Assembly (NCBI GenBank): GCA_963658695.1
Contig: CAVKRN010000030.1
Coordinates: 1 to 23,384 of the forward strand
DNA length: 23,384 nucleotides
Origin: CAG-791 sp963658695
GTDB taxonomy: Bacteria > Bacillota > Clostridia > Lachnospirales > Lachnospiraceae
Direction of reading: 5' to 3'
Under the pieces are notes generated by a model. The model saw only the letters and a list, made by a program, of their open reading frames with translations, ran no database searches and was not told where the DNA came from. Shown here piece after piece: positions 22,995 through 23,384 of the stretch (position 1 is its first letter; each line of letters opens with the position of its first letter). The translations under genes were made by a program, and so were the position numbers.

Positions 22995-23384
22995 GTGGAT
23001 AGAATACGATCACCGCTTTTGAGAGGCTTGGAATGGGACGAGCTTGAGCGGATTGAGGAGAGCGGATGCCTAAGAAGAGCTGCCTATGAAAAGGGAGCAA
23101 TCATTTTCCGTGCAGGAGAAGTGGTTCATGAGCTTGGCATTGTTGCTTCGGGTAGTGTGAACATCGAGAATGTAGACCTGTGGGGAGACAAGAGCATCCT
23201 CAGCAACATTGCTCCGGGGCAGATATTTGCGGAGAGCTACGCGATATCCGGGGAGGCGATGCTGGTTGATGCGGCAGCTGCAGAGGACTGCGAAGTTTTA
23301 TTCATGGATCTGCGTTTTTTGACGAAAAAGGAATATCTGCAGGAGTCCTGGCGCAGAAAGCTGATGGATAACCTTCTGCAGGCG
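22995..23384 (+). CDS. Crp/Fnr family regulator, N-terminal part (cut by window end)
   Basis: GTG start at 22995 with AAGGA six nt upstream; 130 codons are visible and open to the end. The sequence has the Crp-type effector domain: GLEWDELERI, AYEKGAIIFRAGE, ELGIVASGSVNIE, LSNIAPGQIFAE and a predicted dimerisation helix beginning near YLQESWRRKLMDNLLQ. The helix-turn-helix part is beyond the window. It is divergent from the ferredoxin-like gene, and this pairing is often seen in Clostridia. It is not a close copy of the regulator at 283-960. Confidence 0.88.
   Translation, partial: MDRIRSPLLRGLEWDELERIEESGCLRRAAYEKGAIIFRAGEVVHELGIVASGSVNIENVDLWGDKSILSNIAPGQIFAESYAISGEAMLVDAAAAEDCEVLFMDLRFLTKKEYLQESWRRKLMDNLLQA

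Overview
The window reads as a chromosomal segment of a low-to-mid GC Gram-positive anaerobe of the class Clostridia, most likely a Lachnospiraceae relative. This is inferred from gene content: a 2-hydroxyacyl-CoA dehydratase activase fusion, a catabolic-type NADP glutamate dehydrogenase, ammonia-dependent AsnA, an HPr-like protein without its histidine, an Fe-S XPD-type helicase fused to a nuclease domain, a lipoprotein with an AGC lipobox, and ferredoxin-linked Crp/Fnr regulators. No rRNA, phage, CRISPR or transposase gene is visible.

Layout. 1-240: tRNA-Arg(ACG) with a consensus promoter and terminator. 283-960 (-): Crp/Fnr regulator. 1088-3807 (+): a broken activase/dehydratase fusion gene. 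Its 5' end is replaced by a palindromic repeat (R1-A), and its 3' domain survives only as an out-of-frame tail. 3855-6295 (-): compact housekeeping group of THUMP RNA methyltransferase, RdgB nucleotide pyrophosphatase and YfcE-type phosphoesterase. 6529-9153 (-): gdhA and asnA, two ammonia-assimilating enzymes with separate promoters. 9661-10611 (+): HPr-like protein and an unrecognised single-pass membrane/coiled-coil protein. 10692-10770: 33-bp tandem repeat. 10806-13364 (+): nuclease-helicase fusion. 13377-13576: repeat R1-B and a tight cluster of three DnaA boxes. 13675-14985 (+): cytoplasmic GH13 alpha-glucanase. 15360-18635 (+): MacB/FtsX-type ABC transporter. 18655-21971 (+): methionine transporter operon metN-metI-metQ behind a regulatory leader. 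22130-23384: ferredoxin-like protein divergent from a second Crp/Fnr regulator that runs off the window.

The most interesting signal is the leader of metNIQ. A good promoter and Shine-Dalgarno precede a 28-codon ORF with seven Met and four Cys codons, nine of them within twelve consecutive codons. Its stop codon lies next to a 13-nt segment that can pair with the left arm of a downstream intrinsic terminator. This has the full logic of a ribosome-mediated transcription attenuator sensing Met (and perhaps Cys) supply, where Clostridia would normally be expected to use a SAM riboswitch or T-box.

Two families of short palindromic intergenic repeats were found by reading: R1 (three copies, at 1120, 6323 and 13377) and R2 (two copies, at 9331 and 15247). 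R1-A sits exactly at the break point of the damaged activase gene. Several perfect palindromes (9438, 22968, 15206) look like operators for unidentified regulators.
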